A DNA stretch of 10,951 bases from Alphaproteobacteria bacterium (GTDB lineage Bacteria; Pseudomonadota; Alphaproteobacteria; RS24): assembly GCA_022428185.1 (NCBI GenBank), contig JAKMCZ010000229.1:1-10951 (forward strand), in the 5' to 3' direction. Shown here piece after piece: positions 1 through 6,602 of the stretch (positions within the stretch are counted from its first letter, which is position 1; each line of letters starts with the position of its first letter). The translations under genes and the position numbers were made by a program. The notes under the pieces are model-generated. The model searched no databases. It saw only the letters and a program-made list of their open reading frames with translations, and was not told the DNA's origin.

Positions 1-1
1 G

Positions 2-583
2 CAATCGCCGATGTTGTTCACCAAGCAAAACTCGTCTGTGACCGGCCCTTTTGACGACATATATTTGCCACCCGAATCTGAGCAATTGGATTATGAAGCT
101 GAGTTAGCCATTGTCATTGGTAAGACCTGCCGCCGTGTGCCGAAAGACCGTGCGCATGAAGTGATTGCGGGCGGCATGGTTGCCAATGATGTGTCGATAC
201 GCGATTGGCAACTGGCCTCGCAAACCATGACCATGGGCAAAAGTTGGGACAGTCATTGCCCGATGGGGCCATCATTGGTGACACCCGATGAAGTAGATTT
301 CGCAGATATTGATTTCATCTGTTCGGTTAATGGCGAGCAGCGCCAAAGCTCAAATACCGGCCTTTTGGTGTTCGATATCCCGACCCTGATAAATTATCTA
401 TCGACCGTATGCACGCTGCATCCGGGCGATATTATTTTGACCGGCACGACATCGGGTGTTGCCCTTTGGATGGATGGGCAGCCTTGGCTGAAGCCGGGCG
501 ATGTGGTGACTTGCGATTTTGGCCCGCTCGGTCAAATCGAAAATACCGTCGCCCCCGATCCGGTCGGCACGGTGATTGAATAG
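2..583 (+). CDS. Fumarylacetoacetate hydrolase (FAH) family protein, 5'-truncated by window edge
   Basis: Likely a C-C bond hydrolase or related enzyme acting on a beta-diketo/acylpyruvate ring-cleavage product in the cytosol. The reading frame is open to the window edge, so the N-terminal part of a normally ~280-residue protein is missing; the ATG at 11 is probably internal. Numbered from that ATG, the FAH metal site is present: DYEAEL gives E29 and E31, and VANDVS gives D60. The following GKSWDSHCPMGP segment (K77) is the usual substrate-binding loop, and a late GDIILTGT segment matches the family. It ends in TAG 14 bases before the GST gene, which has its own AGGA site (587-590), so the two are probably cotranscribed. 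The FAH family also includes isomerases, decarboxylases and dehydratases, so the reaction is not fixed by the fold. Family assignment is firm; substrate unknown. Confidence 0.9.
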   Translation, partial: QSPMLFTKQNSSVTGPFDDIYLPPESEQLDYEAELAIVIGKTCRRVPKDRAHEVIAGGMVANDVSIRDWQLASQTMTMGKSWDSHCPMGPSLVTPDEVDFADIDFICSVNGEQRQSSNTGLLVFDIPTLINYLSTVCTLHPGDIILTGTTSGVALWMDGQPWLKPGDVVTCDFGPLGQIENTVAPDPVGTVIE

Positions 584-597
584 GCGAGGACGCAGTT

Positions 598-1491
598 ATG
601 ATTGAGCACGAAGCCGAGTTCGAATTGTATCATTATGGCGAGTCATTATGCTCGCAAATGGTTCGTCTGGTGCTGGAAGAAAAGCAAATCGCTTATAAAT
701 CTCACCATATGTATTTGGAATTGACCGGCGAAAACCTGTCGCCGGCTTACAAGAAAATCAATCCTAATGTGGTGGTGCCCGTGCTCATTCATAATGGCAC
801 GCCGCTCTATAATAGCTGGGAAATTTTGCGCTATCTCGATGACCATGCGCCGCAAAAAGGCACACCGCTTTTACCGAAAACGCCGGAAGGGTTGGCGGCT
901 TTAGACGCTATGGTGCATGAAAATGCGCTGCGTGGCGATGTCGCTTTGGGCGATAATTTCGGCACGGCCGTGGCCGGTGCCAGCACTTATATCCTCGCCA
1001 ATATTTTGAAGCGGCGACCGGCGCTGGCAGTGATGTGGGATTATCTTACCAAGCATCCCGACCGCATGCGCAAAGTGGCGTTTTGCGTGCTGCGGTTGCG
1101 CGGTGGTTTGCCAAAACCGCTTTATCAAAAATTCATTCGCCGTTTGGCTCTGGGGCTGGCTAATAGCGAGCGCCATATGGCCGATGGGCGCGACTATATG
1201 TTCGGCGATTATTCGCTGCTCGATGCAATGATGACGGCGCATTTTCACCGTTTGGAAGATGTGCATTTGGACACAATTTTTACGCCTGACCGCCTGCCGC
1301 ATCTGACCGCCTATTGGCAGCGTCTACAAGCGCGACCGAGCTATAAACCGGCAATGACCGATTTTCATAGTTGGGAATGGCGCGCCGCCATGCAGGATAT
1401 TTATCAAGACCAACCGTCACCCTTCCTGCCGCTTTTGCAAAGCGAGTTGGATCAACATTTGGCTGATGCCGTCACAAGAAAGGCCGCCTGA
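598..1491 (+). CDS. Glutathione S-transferase family protein with zeta/PcpC-like S-x-C-S active-site loop
   Basis: Soluble glutathione-dependent enzyme of 297 residues, longer than typical ~210-250 residue GSTs. The N-terminal thioredoxin-fold domain (about 8-82) starts with a beta strand ending in YHYGESLCSQMVRL; S16, C18 and S19 sit where zeta-class GSTs (maleylacetoacetate/maleylpyruvate isomerases) and the dehalogenase PcpC carry their catalytic Ser/Cys. The cis-proline is P61 in VVVPVL, and NSWEI (72-76) replaces the usual E/Q-S glutathione gamma-Glu site. The helical C-terminal domain (about 95-265) is divergent, with a long basic insertion around 150-180. AGGA precedes the ATG by 7 bases; the stop overlaps the next start (TGATG). 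With an FAH hydrolase upstream and a ring-cleaving VOC protein downstream, cis-trans isomerisation or glutathione-dependent reductive chemistry on a ring-fission product is the most plausible job. That role is inferred. Confidence 0.85.
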   Translation: MIEHEAEFELYHYGESLCSQMVRLVLEEKQIAYKSHHMYLELTGENLSPAYKKINPNVVVPVLIHNGTPLYNSWEILRYLDDHAPQKGTPLLPKTPEGLAALDAMVHENALRGDVALGDNFGTAVAGASTYILANILKRRPALAVMWDYLTKHPDRMRKVAFCVLRLRGGLPKPLYQKFIRRLALGLANSERHMADGRDYMFGDYSLLDAMMTAHFHRLEDVHLDTIFTPDRLPHLTAYWQRLQARPSYKPAMTDFHSWEWRAAMQDIYQDQPSPFLPLLQSELDQHLADAVTRKAA

Positions 1492-1874
1492 TGAGTTATG
1501 ATAGCGACGATAAGAAATTAGCCGCTGGGGTCGCCATAATCGAGAAACTCGGTTTGCTGTCGAAAGCCAATCCGGCGCTTGGTGATGATTTTCGCCAGCA
1601 CACGATTGAGGCTTTGTTTGGCACCATATGGACGCGTGACGGGCTATCGCTTGAGCAGCGCAGCATGATAACGCTAACCACTTTAATCGCGCTCAATCGC
1701 GAGCATGAATTGGTTTTGCATTTTCGCGGTGCGCGCAATCTGGGCATTGAGCGCGCCACGATTGAAGAACTTATTTTGCACGTCGCCCATTATGCCGGTT
1801 GGCCGGTCGCGGTTACTGCAAGCAGCATTTTGGACGATGTTTGGAAAGAAATGGATGAGGAGATGAGCCAATGA
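1491..1874 (+). CDS. Carboxymuconolactone decarboxylase (CMD) family protein, PcaC-like
   Basis: 127 residues, the normal length for PcaC-type proteins. It has the CMD pattern: an FGTIWTRDGL segment (43-52), a helix RSMITLTTLIAL (57-68), then REHELVLHFRGA with H77, and near the end HYAGWPVAV (100-108). The CxxC of the AhpD peroxidase branch is absent, which argues for the decarboxylase-like branch. True PcaC acts on 4-carboxymuconolactone in the protocatechuate beta-ketoadipate pathway, but no other beta-ketoadipate gene is visible here; the neighbours are of extradiol-cleavage type, so the substrate may differ. Its ATG overlaps the GST stop by one base and is preceded by AGAAAGG (1477-1483); its stop overlaps the VOC gene start as ATGA. 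These overlaps suggest translational coupling within one operon. Family is secure, reaction is not. Confidence 0.85.
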   Translation: MSYDSDDKKLAAGVAIIEKLGLLSKANPALGDDFRQHTIEALFGTIWTRDGLSLEQRSMITLTTLIALNREHELVLHFRGARNLGIERATIEELILHVAHYAGWPVAVTASSILDDVWKEMDEEMSQ

Positions 1875-2980
1875 GTGACGAAATGAGTAATGAAATCAAA
1901 CAACCGCTGGCAAAAGTCAGCGACATCATATTTATCCGCTTTCAATTGCGCGACATCGAAGCGCAAGCTGAATATCTCGATGATTTCGGCATGATTGCGG
2001 TAGAAAAAACCGACACGGCTATTTTCTATCGCGGCACCGGCAGCGATGCCTATATTTACGCCGCTGAAAAAGGCGAGAGCGACGCTTTTTTGGCGGCCGG
2101 TTATGAGGTCGACACGCTGGAAGAATTGCAGGCGTTAGCGACGGCGGCAGGCGTTGAAATTGAAGCCGGTGATGCGCATATGGGCGGGCAAATGGTTCGT
2201 CTAAAAGACCCTGACGGGCTGGGCGTTGAAGTTTATCACGGGGTCAATAAATCGGCCTCGATTGATGAAAACGTGCCGGTGCTCAATTCAGGCAAGCAGA
2301 AAAACCGCCTCAATGAAACGCAGCGCTTTGGCAGCGGGGCAGATGAATGGGACCTCGATGAGGCGGGCAATATGAAATATGCCTTGCCCAGCAGTGTCAT
2401 GCGTTTGGGTCATACGGCGATTAACGTCAAGGACGGGCCGTGCAGCATAAAATGGTATTATGAAATGCTGGGTATGATTGTCTCCGACAATATCATCACG
2501 CCCGAAGGCGATGTCGGGGGCGCGTTTATCCGCTGCGATAATGGCGATATGCCGAGCGACCACCACACGTTAAATGTCGTTGGCTTGCCGCCCGAAGCAG
2601 AACCGTTTCACGGCACGTTCGGCCATGCCGGTTTTGAGATGGAGAAATCGCTTGATGATTTGATGGCCGGGCATTTTCATATGAAAACCAGCGGCAAATA
2701 TGTCCATGAATGGGGCATTGGGCGACATCTTTTGGGCAGTCAGCTTTATGATTATTGGCGCGATTCTGCCGGATTTATTCTAGAGCATTGGACCGATGGC
2801 GATTTATTGACCGCCGATAAGCCGCCGCAAAATGTTCCTTTCATTGATGTTATTAAAGGTCAGTATGGGCCGATACCCCATTCCAGCTTTAATATGTCAT
2901 TGCCCAGCGAAGCGGTAGAAGAATTCCGCCAAGCCGTGCCGGGGCTGGTTGATATGTTCATTAAAGGGCCGTCTTCTTGA
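1871..2980 (+). CDS. VOC-fold extradiol ring-cleavage dioxygenase-like protein
   Basis: 369 residues in two vicinal-oxygen-chelate halves (about 15-125 and 175-310) plus a ~60-residue tail. The second half carries the full type I extradiol triad: H181 in RLGHTAINV, H252 in FGHAGFEM and E305 in GFILEHWTDGD, with the family's GIGRH segment (282-286) in between. The first half keeps the fold signature (KDPDGLGVEVYHG, 112-124) but, as in BphC-type enzymes, looks structural. The predicted role is Fe(II)-dependent O2 cleavage of a catechol- or hydroquinone-like ring. AGGAG (1858-1862) lies 8 bases before the start, and the ATGA overlap with the CMD gene indicates coupling; an in-frame ATG at 1883 is a weaker alternative. 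It is the last gene of the operon, with no strong terminator after it. The dioxygenase class is well supported; the substrate is not determinable. Confidence 0.85.
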   Translation: MSDEMSNEIKQPLAKVSDIIFIRFQLRDIEAQAEYLDDFGMIAVEKTDTAIFYRGTGSDAYIYAAEKGESDAFLAAGYEVDTLEELQALATAAGVEIEAGDAHMGGQMVRLKDPDGLGVEVYHGVNKSASIDENVPVLNSGKQKNRLNETQRFGSGADEWDLDEAGNMKYALPSSVMRLGHTAINVKDGPCSIKWYYEMLGMIVSDNIITPEGDVGGAFIRCDNGDMPSDHHTLNVVGLPPEAEPFHGTFGHAGFEMEKSLDDLMAGHFHMKTSGKYVHEWGIGRHLLGSQLYDYWRDSAGFILEHWTDGDLLTADKPPQNVPFIDVIKGQYGPIPHSSFNMSLPSEAVEEFRQAVPGLVDMFIKGPSS

Positions 2981-3106
2981 GGCTAAAAATTTCCGATTAC
3001 CAATTTTTTTGGGGTCGGCGCGGCGTCCAGATAGCCTAAGGTTTTTAACGTATTTGGCGTCAGAACCTGTGGCGGCTTGAAATGCTTAATCGTTTAAACT
3101 TGTCTT

Positions 3107-3111
3107 GGAGG
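3107..3111 (+). promoter_or_regulatory. Strong Shine-Dalgarno GGAGG before the small membrane protein
   Basis: A perfect GGAGG lies 10 bases before the ATG at 3122, the best ribosome site in the window. It supports that start and suggests efficient translation. The 126 bases between the VOC gene and this site contain no other gene. A TTGAAA at 3077-3082 could be a -35 element, but I see no good -10 element at 17 bases. Confidence 0.75.
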
Positions 3112-3121
3112 ACAGATAATT

Positions 3122-3538
3122 ATGGAACAAATGACAGAAATGCAGGCATTGACGATGTTCGGCACATATAGCATTGCTTTTGCGCTGCGCAGCATTGGAT
3201 CACTTTTGATGATTTGGTTGGCCTTGCGCATTGCCAGCAATATTCGCATGTCAGAGGAAGATAATATGCCGGGCAAAGTGCTGGGAACAGCCTTTGGCGG
3301 TCTTACAGTCATGTTTGCTTATTACTGGCAAACCGCTTATTGGGGACTGCGTGCAAACGTAGCCAATGGCCTCAATGATCTGAGCTCGAGTGGAGCCGAG
3401 CTCAGCGCAGGCTCGCAGCAATTTGTTGCCAATTTCGCATCAGCCGATCCGGTAACCGGACCGGGTGCTATCGTTATTGTATTCGATCTGGTTGTGCTGG
3501 CGATGATTCTCGGCACGATTTGGCTGCCGAAAAAATAA
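3122..3538 (+). CDS. Small three-helix membrane protein of unknown function
   Basis: I do not recognise this 138-residue protein. Hydrophobicity by eye gives three membrane segments: about 16-39 (interrupted by R23), about 53-72 (rich in aromatics, FAYYWQTAYW), and 114-135 (GAIVIVFDLVVLAMILGTIW), followed by a short basic end, PKK. Between helices 1 and 2 is a short acidic loop (SEEDN, 44-48); between 2 and 3 lies a ~37-residue Ser/Ala/Gly/Asn-rich loop (77-113). There is no cleavable signal peptide, no cysteine and no recognised catalytic motif. Expression signals are unusually good: GGAGG before the start and a perfect terminator 26 bases after the stop, so it appears to be a single-gene transcript. 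Coding potential is supported by these signals and by a clean hydrophobic pattern. It could be a small inner-membrane accessory or stress protein; that is a guess. Confidence 0.8.
   Translation: MEQMTEMQALTMFGTYSIAFALRSIGSLLMIWLALRIASNIRMSEEDNMPGKVLGTAFGGLTVMFAYYWQTAYWGLRANVANGLNDLSSSGAELSAGSQQFVANFASADPVTGPGAIVIVFDLVVLAMILGTIWLPKK
3380..3405 (+). repeat. Intragenic inverted repeat (hairpin) with 8-bp perfect arms
   Basis: CTGAGCTC (3380-3387) and GAGCTCAG (3398-3405) are perfect reverse complements separated by 10 bases. The repeat lies inside the Ser/Ala-rich loop region of the small membrane protein, codons for about residues 87-95. It may be a chance result of codon usage, an mRNA structure or a protein-binding dyad. 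No function can be assigned. Confidence 0.45.
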
Positions 3539-3562
3539 CTTTCACGCTTTTGCGTAACGTTT

Positions 3563-3590
3563 AAGGGGGAGCTTTGGCTCCCCCTTTTTT
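3563..3590 (+). terminator. Rho-independent terminator after the small membrane protein
   Basis: The perfect 8-bp stem GGGGGAGC (3565-3572) / GCTCCCCC (3577-3584) has a TTTG loop and is followed directly by six T residues (3585-3590). Two upstream A residues can extend the stem into the T tract. It lies 26 bases beyond the stop codon at 3538 and separates this gene from the SDR gene. Confidence 0.93.
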
Positions 3591-3609
3591 CTTTTGGATG
3601 CGGCAGAAA

Positions 3610-3639
3610 ATTGTCTTGCGGTCAGATTTGATAGACAAT
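3610..3639 (+). promoter_or_regulatory. Possible sigma70 promoter with embedded dyad upstream of the SDR gene
   Basis: TTGTCT (3611-3616) and GACAAT (3634-3639) match the -35 and -10 boxes at 4 of 6 positions each, with the ideal 17-base spacing. The same bases form a perfect 7-bp inverted repeat, ATTGTCT (3610-3616) and AGACAAT (3633-3639), separated by 16 bases, as expected of an operator overlapping a promoter. Transcription would start near 3646. No experimental support; both boxes are imperfect. Confidence 0.35.
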
Positions 3640-3664
3640 AAGGCTTATGGATATTTTGCCGGGC

Positions 3665-3670
3665 AGGGAG
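3665..3670 (+). promoter_or_regulatory. Shine-Dalgarno AGGGAG deciding the SDR start
   Basis: AGGGAG ends 9 bases before the ATG at 3680. The in-frame ATG at 3647 has only AAGG three bases away, too close to be useful, and would add 11 residues before the normal SDR N-terminus. The downstream start is therefore preferred. Confidence 0.65.
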
Positions 3671-3679
3671 AAGCAGAAG

Positions 3680-4393
3680 ATGGAAATCAAAGGAAAAAAT
3701 ATTGTCGTCACAGGCGCAGGTAGTGGTATCGGGCGTGCGCTGGTCAAAAAATTTATCGATGAAGGGGCGGCTCAAATTATTGCTGCCGACATTAATGCCG
3801 CCAATGTGCAGCAAACGGCCGATGATTATGGCTGCATCGCCAAAACCGCGAATGTGGCAGAAGAGGGCGATGTCGCGCGTCTTATCGAAGAAACCGAAAG
3901 CGAGACCGGCGCGATAGATTTGTTTTGCTCCAATGCCGGTATCGGCATGGGCCCGAGCGAACAATCTCCGAATGAAGAATGGCAAATGAGTTGGGACGTC
4001 AATGTGATGTCGCATGTTTATGCGGCGCGCCATTTAGTGCCGCGCATGATTGCGCGCGGCGGCGGTTATTTTATGAACACAGCCTCAGCCGCCGGTCTTT
4101 TGAACCAAATCGGCGGCGCGTCTTATGGCGTGACCAAGCATGCAGCCGTCGGCTTTGGCGAGTGGCTGGCGCTAACCTATGCGCATCAGGGCATCAAAGT
4201 GTCGATGCTATGCCCACAAGCTGTGCGTACCGCCATGACCTCCGATGCCGAAGCCTCGAAAGTGGCGGCGATTGACGGCATGATGGAGCCTGAAACACTG
4301 GCCGATAGTGTGGTCGAAGGGCTGGCGGCGGAAAGCTTTCTGATTTTGCCGCATGGTGAAGTCGCACAATATATGCGCAATAAAACCCGATGA
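3680..4393 (+). CDS. Short-chain dehydrogenase/reductase (classical SDR)
   Basis: A 237-residue NAD(P)-dependent oxidoreductase with all hallmarks of a classical SDR: nucleotide-binding TGAGSGIG (11-18), NAG (85-87), and the catalytic tetrad N108, S136 (NTASAAG), Y149 and K153 (YGVTK). D37 at the end of the second beta strand favours NAD(H) over NADP(H). After the active site comes MLCPQAVRTAMT, the usual PG-type substrate-lid region with Q-A in place of G-x. The start at 3680 is chosen because it gives the canonical short lead (MEIKGKNIVVTG) and has a ribosome site; an ATG at 3647 is possible. The gene stands alone between a strong terminator and a convergent tRNA. Substrate is unknown; an alcohol or 3-hydroxyacyl compound is likely from the family. 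The tail after 4393 (115 bases to the tRNA) holds nothing I can identify. Confidence 0.93.
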   Translation: MEIKGKNIVVTGAGSGIGRALVKKFIDEGAAQIIAADINAANVQQTADDYGCIAKTANVAEEGDVARLIEETESETGAIDLFCSNAGIGMGPSEQSPNEEWQMSWDVNVMSHVYAARHLVPRMIARGGGYFMNTASAAGLLNQIGGASYGVTKHAAVGFGEWLALTYAHQGIKVSMLCPQAVRTAMTSDAEASKVAAIDGMMEPETLADSVVEGLAAESFLILPHGEVAQYMRNKTR

Positions 4394-4508
4394 TTATGAT
4401 CGCTGGATTGGCGGCATGAATCGTTTGCAATTGAAAATGTTTCCACCGAGCGCGGAATGATGCGGTCTTTTCTAGGTGAAAAGAATTTTGGTGGATTGGG
4501 ATTTTAGC

Positions 4509-4595
4509 TGGTGCCCTTGGGCGGACTCGAACCGCCACTCCCGTGAAGGAAACGGATTTTGAATCCGTCGCGTCTACCAATTCCGCCACAAGGGC
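4509..4595 (-). tRNA. tRNA-Leu, anticodon CAA, 3' CCA encoded
   Basis: Read on the minus strand, the 5' acceptor arm GCCCTTG pairs fully with CAAGGGC, followed by discriminator A and an encoded CCA (4509-4511). The D-arm segment GTGGCGGAATTGGTAGACGC, the long class II variable arm and the T-arm GGCGGTTCGAGTCCGCC are typical of bacterial tRNA-Leu. The anticodon stem ACGGA/TCCGT closes the loop TTCAAAA, giving anticodon CAA, which reads UUG codons. At 87 bases it is intact. No att-like duplication or integrase is seen near its 3' end. Confidence 0.97.
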
Positions 4596-4609
4596 CGACC
4601 AGCCCCCTC

Positions 4610-4638
4610 CATTTGCCCGATTATCGGTTGTGCGTCAA
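4610..4638 (-). promoter_or_regulatory. Possible promoter of tRNA-Leu(CAA)
   Basis: On the minus strand TTGACG (4633-4638) is a good -35 box. At 17 bases lies only CAAATG (4610-4615), a poor -10 box. A very G-rich stretch (GGAGGGGGC) then precedes the tRNA, like the GC-rich discriminators of stringently controlled stable-RNA promoters. Suggestive only. Confidence 0.3.
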
Positions 4639-4667
4639 TTGCCTGTGCCAGCAAAATTGATGAAAGC

Positions 4668-6527
4668 CTAATTTTTTCGCGCGCCGTCAAAACCAAACGC
4701 GCTTTTATCACGCACATCATCATCATGGTCGTGCTGCCAAATGCTGCGTGTCACCATGCGCGCGTGGGCAAACAAATCGGCCTCATGCACAATGCCGACC
4801 AGCTTGGCGTCGTCCAGCACCGGCACGGCCTCGCCAATGAAATCGGTCATTGCTTGTTGTGCCTGAAGCGCGTTTTGCGAGGCTTGCAAAACCAAAGGTG
4901 CGGTTTCGATAAAGTCTTTGGCTTTCAGCGTAGCGCTGTCCGATCGGTTGACCAGCGCGTAAAGACATAATTTGCCGACCCAGTTTTTGTCCGCGTCAAG
5001 CACATGCGCCTCTGCGCATTGTGCGCGTGCCATTTCTGCAACTGCCGCCTCGACGCTCATCGTGTCGTCCAGCGTGACGAAATCGGGTGCCATTAAATGG
5101 GTTACCGGCGTCGCCTGCAGCGCAAGGTTTTCGCGGCCCAATGATAAATCAACCCCGCGCGCCAATAATTGCGGTTCGAATACGGAGCGCGCATAAAGCC
5201 GCGAGGTCAGTAAATTGGCGGTGACAATGGTCACCATAATCGCTGTGGTGGCGGCGTAGTTTTGCGATAATTCAAAGCCCAATAAAATCACGGCCAAAGG
5301 CGCCCCCAAAATCGACGAGGCCATCGCCGCCATACCGGCCAGCACAAACAGGCCGCTATCGGGCGTATAGCCGGTCAGTGGTGTCAAAAGCGCAAAGGCG
5401 GCGGCGGCCAAACCGCCCAGAGCGGCTCCGACAAACAAGGCGGGCGCGACAATGCCGCCGTGGAAATACAGCGTCAGGCAAAGACCGGCGGCAAGCGCTT
5501 TCAACACTAATAGGGTCATCAATCCGGTGGCTGAAATGGTGCCGTCAAGCATGGCCGAAATGACATCAAGGCCCGGTCCCATAATGCCCGGCGCAATATG
5601 CGCCAATATGCCGACTGCCAATCCGGCCAGCACCGGGCGCGCCCATAAAGGCAAGGGCAGCGCGGTCATTGCTTTGCGTAAACGCTCAAGCCCGCGCATT
5701 AAGAAAACAGCCAGCAGACCGGCCATCACACCGAGCACCAAAAGCAGAAAAATATCGCTTGGTCCGGCCATGCGGGTCGGCAAAATCGGCAACATCACAA
5801 TATGCTGGTTCAGCCCCTCGCCGGAAAACACATAGGCGCTGGCCGAGGCCAATGTCACCGGTGCAAAAAAGCGCAATGAATAATGTCGCAGCACAACTTC
5901 ATGGGCGAATAAAATTCCCGCCAGCGGTGCAGAAAAGGCAGCAGAAATTGCCGCCGCCACGCCCGCACCCAATGCCATCTCGCCAAAATGGGGCGATAAG
6001 CGGGTAAAGCGTTTCATCGACGCGGCTAAGCTCGCGCCCAAAACGACGAGTGGGCCGTATAGGCCGGTCGGTGAGCCGCCACCCAGTGCCAATACCGATT
6101 TCAACAGGCTTATATAGCCGCCAGTGCGCGACACTTGCGGGTCGGGTTTGTGGGCGGCGTGAATGACATCGGCCAGTTCAACCGGCGGCTGCGGGGCCAG
6201 CCAACTGAGCAAACCGCCAATCGCCAGACCGGCAAGCGCCGGAATGAGCAGCCAGTTAAGATGCAGCCCGCGAAAACCGACGGTCAGTAAATCGCTTTCC
6301 GGACGCCAAACCGCCAATAACAATTCAACCGCGCCAAATGAAGCAAGCGCTGCATAGGCGACCACGACACCGATAAAGATGCCGACCGCCGCAATCGCCA
6401 AACCGTGGCGCAGGCTTCGGGTCATTTGCATGGTCAAGCGCGCCAAACTGCCGCCTAAAAGCGCAATGAATACAGCGCCCAATCGAGGCGTCAAATAGCT
6501 TGTGAGGCGGTTCATCAAACGGCGCAT
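4668..6527 (-). CDS. CLC-family chloride channel/transporter with C-terminal CBS pair
   Basis: A 619-residue inner-membrane protein: a short basic N-terminus, a CLC membrane domain (about 40-455) with many hydrophobic helices, and a cytosolic tail with two CBS domains (about 475-530 and 533-588) that may bind nucleotides and gate the pore. Family landmarks are GLYGPLVVLGA (155-165, the GREGP region), AAFSAPLAGILFAHE (196-210) and GGIVAPALFVGAALGG (357-371). Y157 stands where the gating glutamate (E148 of CLC-ec1) should be; V211 stands where the internal proton glutamate (E203) should be; GSGIP is not recognisable (PVELADV instead). It therefore probably conducts anions without proton exchange. 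The start at 6527 has no clear ribosome site; M5 (6515) is an alternative. It diverges from the DedA gene, whose ATG is 75 bases away. CLC membership is certain; ion and coupling are inferred. Confidence 0.92.
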   Translation of the reverse strand: MRRLMNRLTSYLTPRLGAVFIALLGGSLARLTMQMTRSLRHGLAIAAVGIFIGVVVAYAALASFGAVELLLAVWRPESDLLTVGFRGLHLNWLLIPALAGLAIGGLLSWLAPQPPVELADVIHAAHKPDPQVSRTGGYISLLKSVLALGGGSPTGLYGPLVVLGASLAASMKRFTRLSPHFGEMALGAGVAAAISAAFSAPLAGILFAHEVVLRHYSLRFFAPVTLASASAYVFSGEGLNQHIVMLPILPTRMAGPSDIFLLLVLGVMAGLLAVFLMRGLERLRKAMTALPLPLWARPVLAGLAVGILAHIAPGIMGPGLDVISAMLDGTISATGLMTLLVLKALAAGLCLTLYFHGGIVAPALFVGAALGGLAAAAFALLTPLTGYTPDSGLFVLAGMAAMASSILGAPLAVILLGFELSQNYAATTAIMVTIVTANLLTSRLYARSVFEPQLLARGVDLSLGRENLALQATPVTHLMAPDFVTLDDTMSVEAAVAEMARAQCAEAHVLDADKNWVGKLCLYALVNRSDSATLKAKDFIETAPLVLQASQNALQAQQAMTDFIGEAVPVLDDAKLVGIVHEADLFAHARMVTRSIWQHDHDDDVRDKSAFGFDGARKN

Positions 6528-6590
6528 GTGGCGATGCTACTTTGGATTCGACGCGACAAAAACATCTTTTCAGCCGTTCGGCAGAGGGTT

Positions 6591-6594
6591 AGGG
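6591..6594 (+). promoter_or_regulatory. Shine-Dalgarno AGGG deciding the DedA/YqaA start
   Basis: AGGG lies 8 bases before the ATG at 6603. The same frame is open back to an ATG at 6528, but those 25 extra residues are basic, unlike the family N-terminus, and would abut the divergent CLC start. Confidence 0.55.
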
Positions 6595-6602
6595 TGCGCT
6601 CC

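Noticed and set aside
901..1302. 133-codon minus-strand frame opposite the GST gene
   Set aside because: Complete overlap with a gene having coupled neighbours and a ribosome site; composition is atypical.
2985..3008. AAAAATT/AATTTTT inverted repeat with a T run after the VOC gene, as terminator
   Set aside because: The stem is A-T only and would be too weak for an intrinsic terminator.
3542..4033. 163-codon minus-strand frame opposite the SDR gene
   Set aside because: It overlaps the catalytic part of a clear SDR and runs through the terminator hairpin; no recognisable motif or ribosome site.
4467..4483. CTTTTC/GAAAAG hairpin downstream of tRNA-Leu as its terminator
   Set aside because: Stem is A-T rich and no T run follows on the minus strand.
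4509..4595. tRNA-Leu as an integration site for a genomic island
   Set aside because: No integrase, no repeat of the tRNA 3' end and no composition shift in the adjoining sequence.
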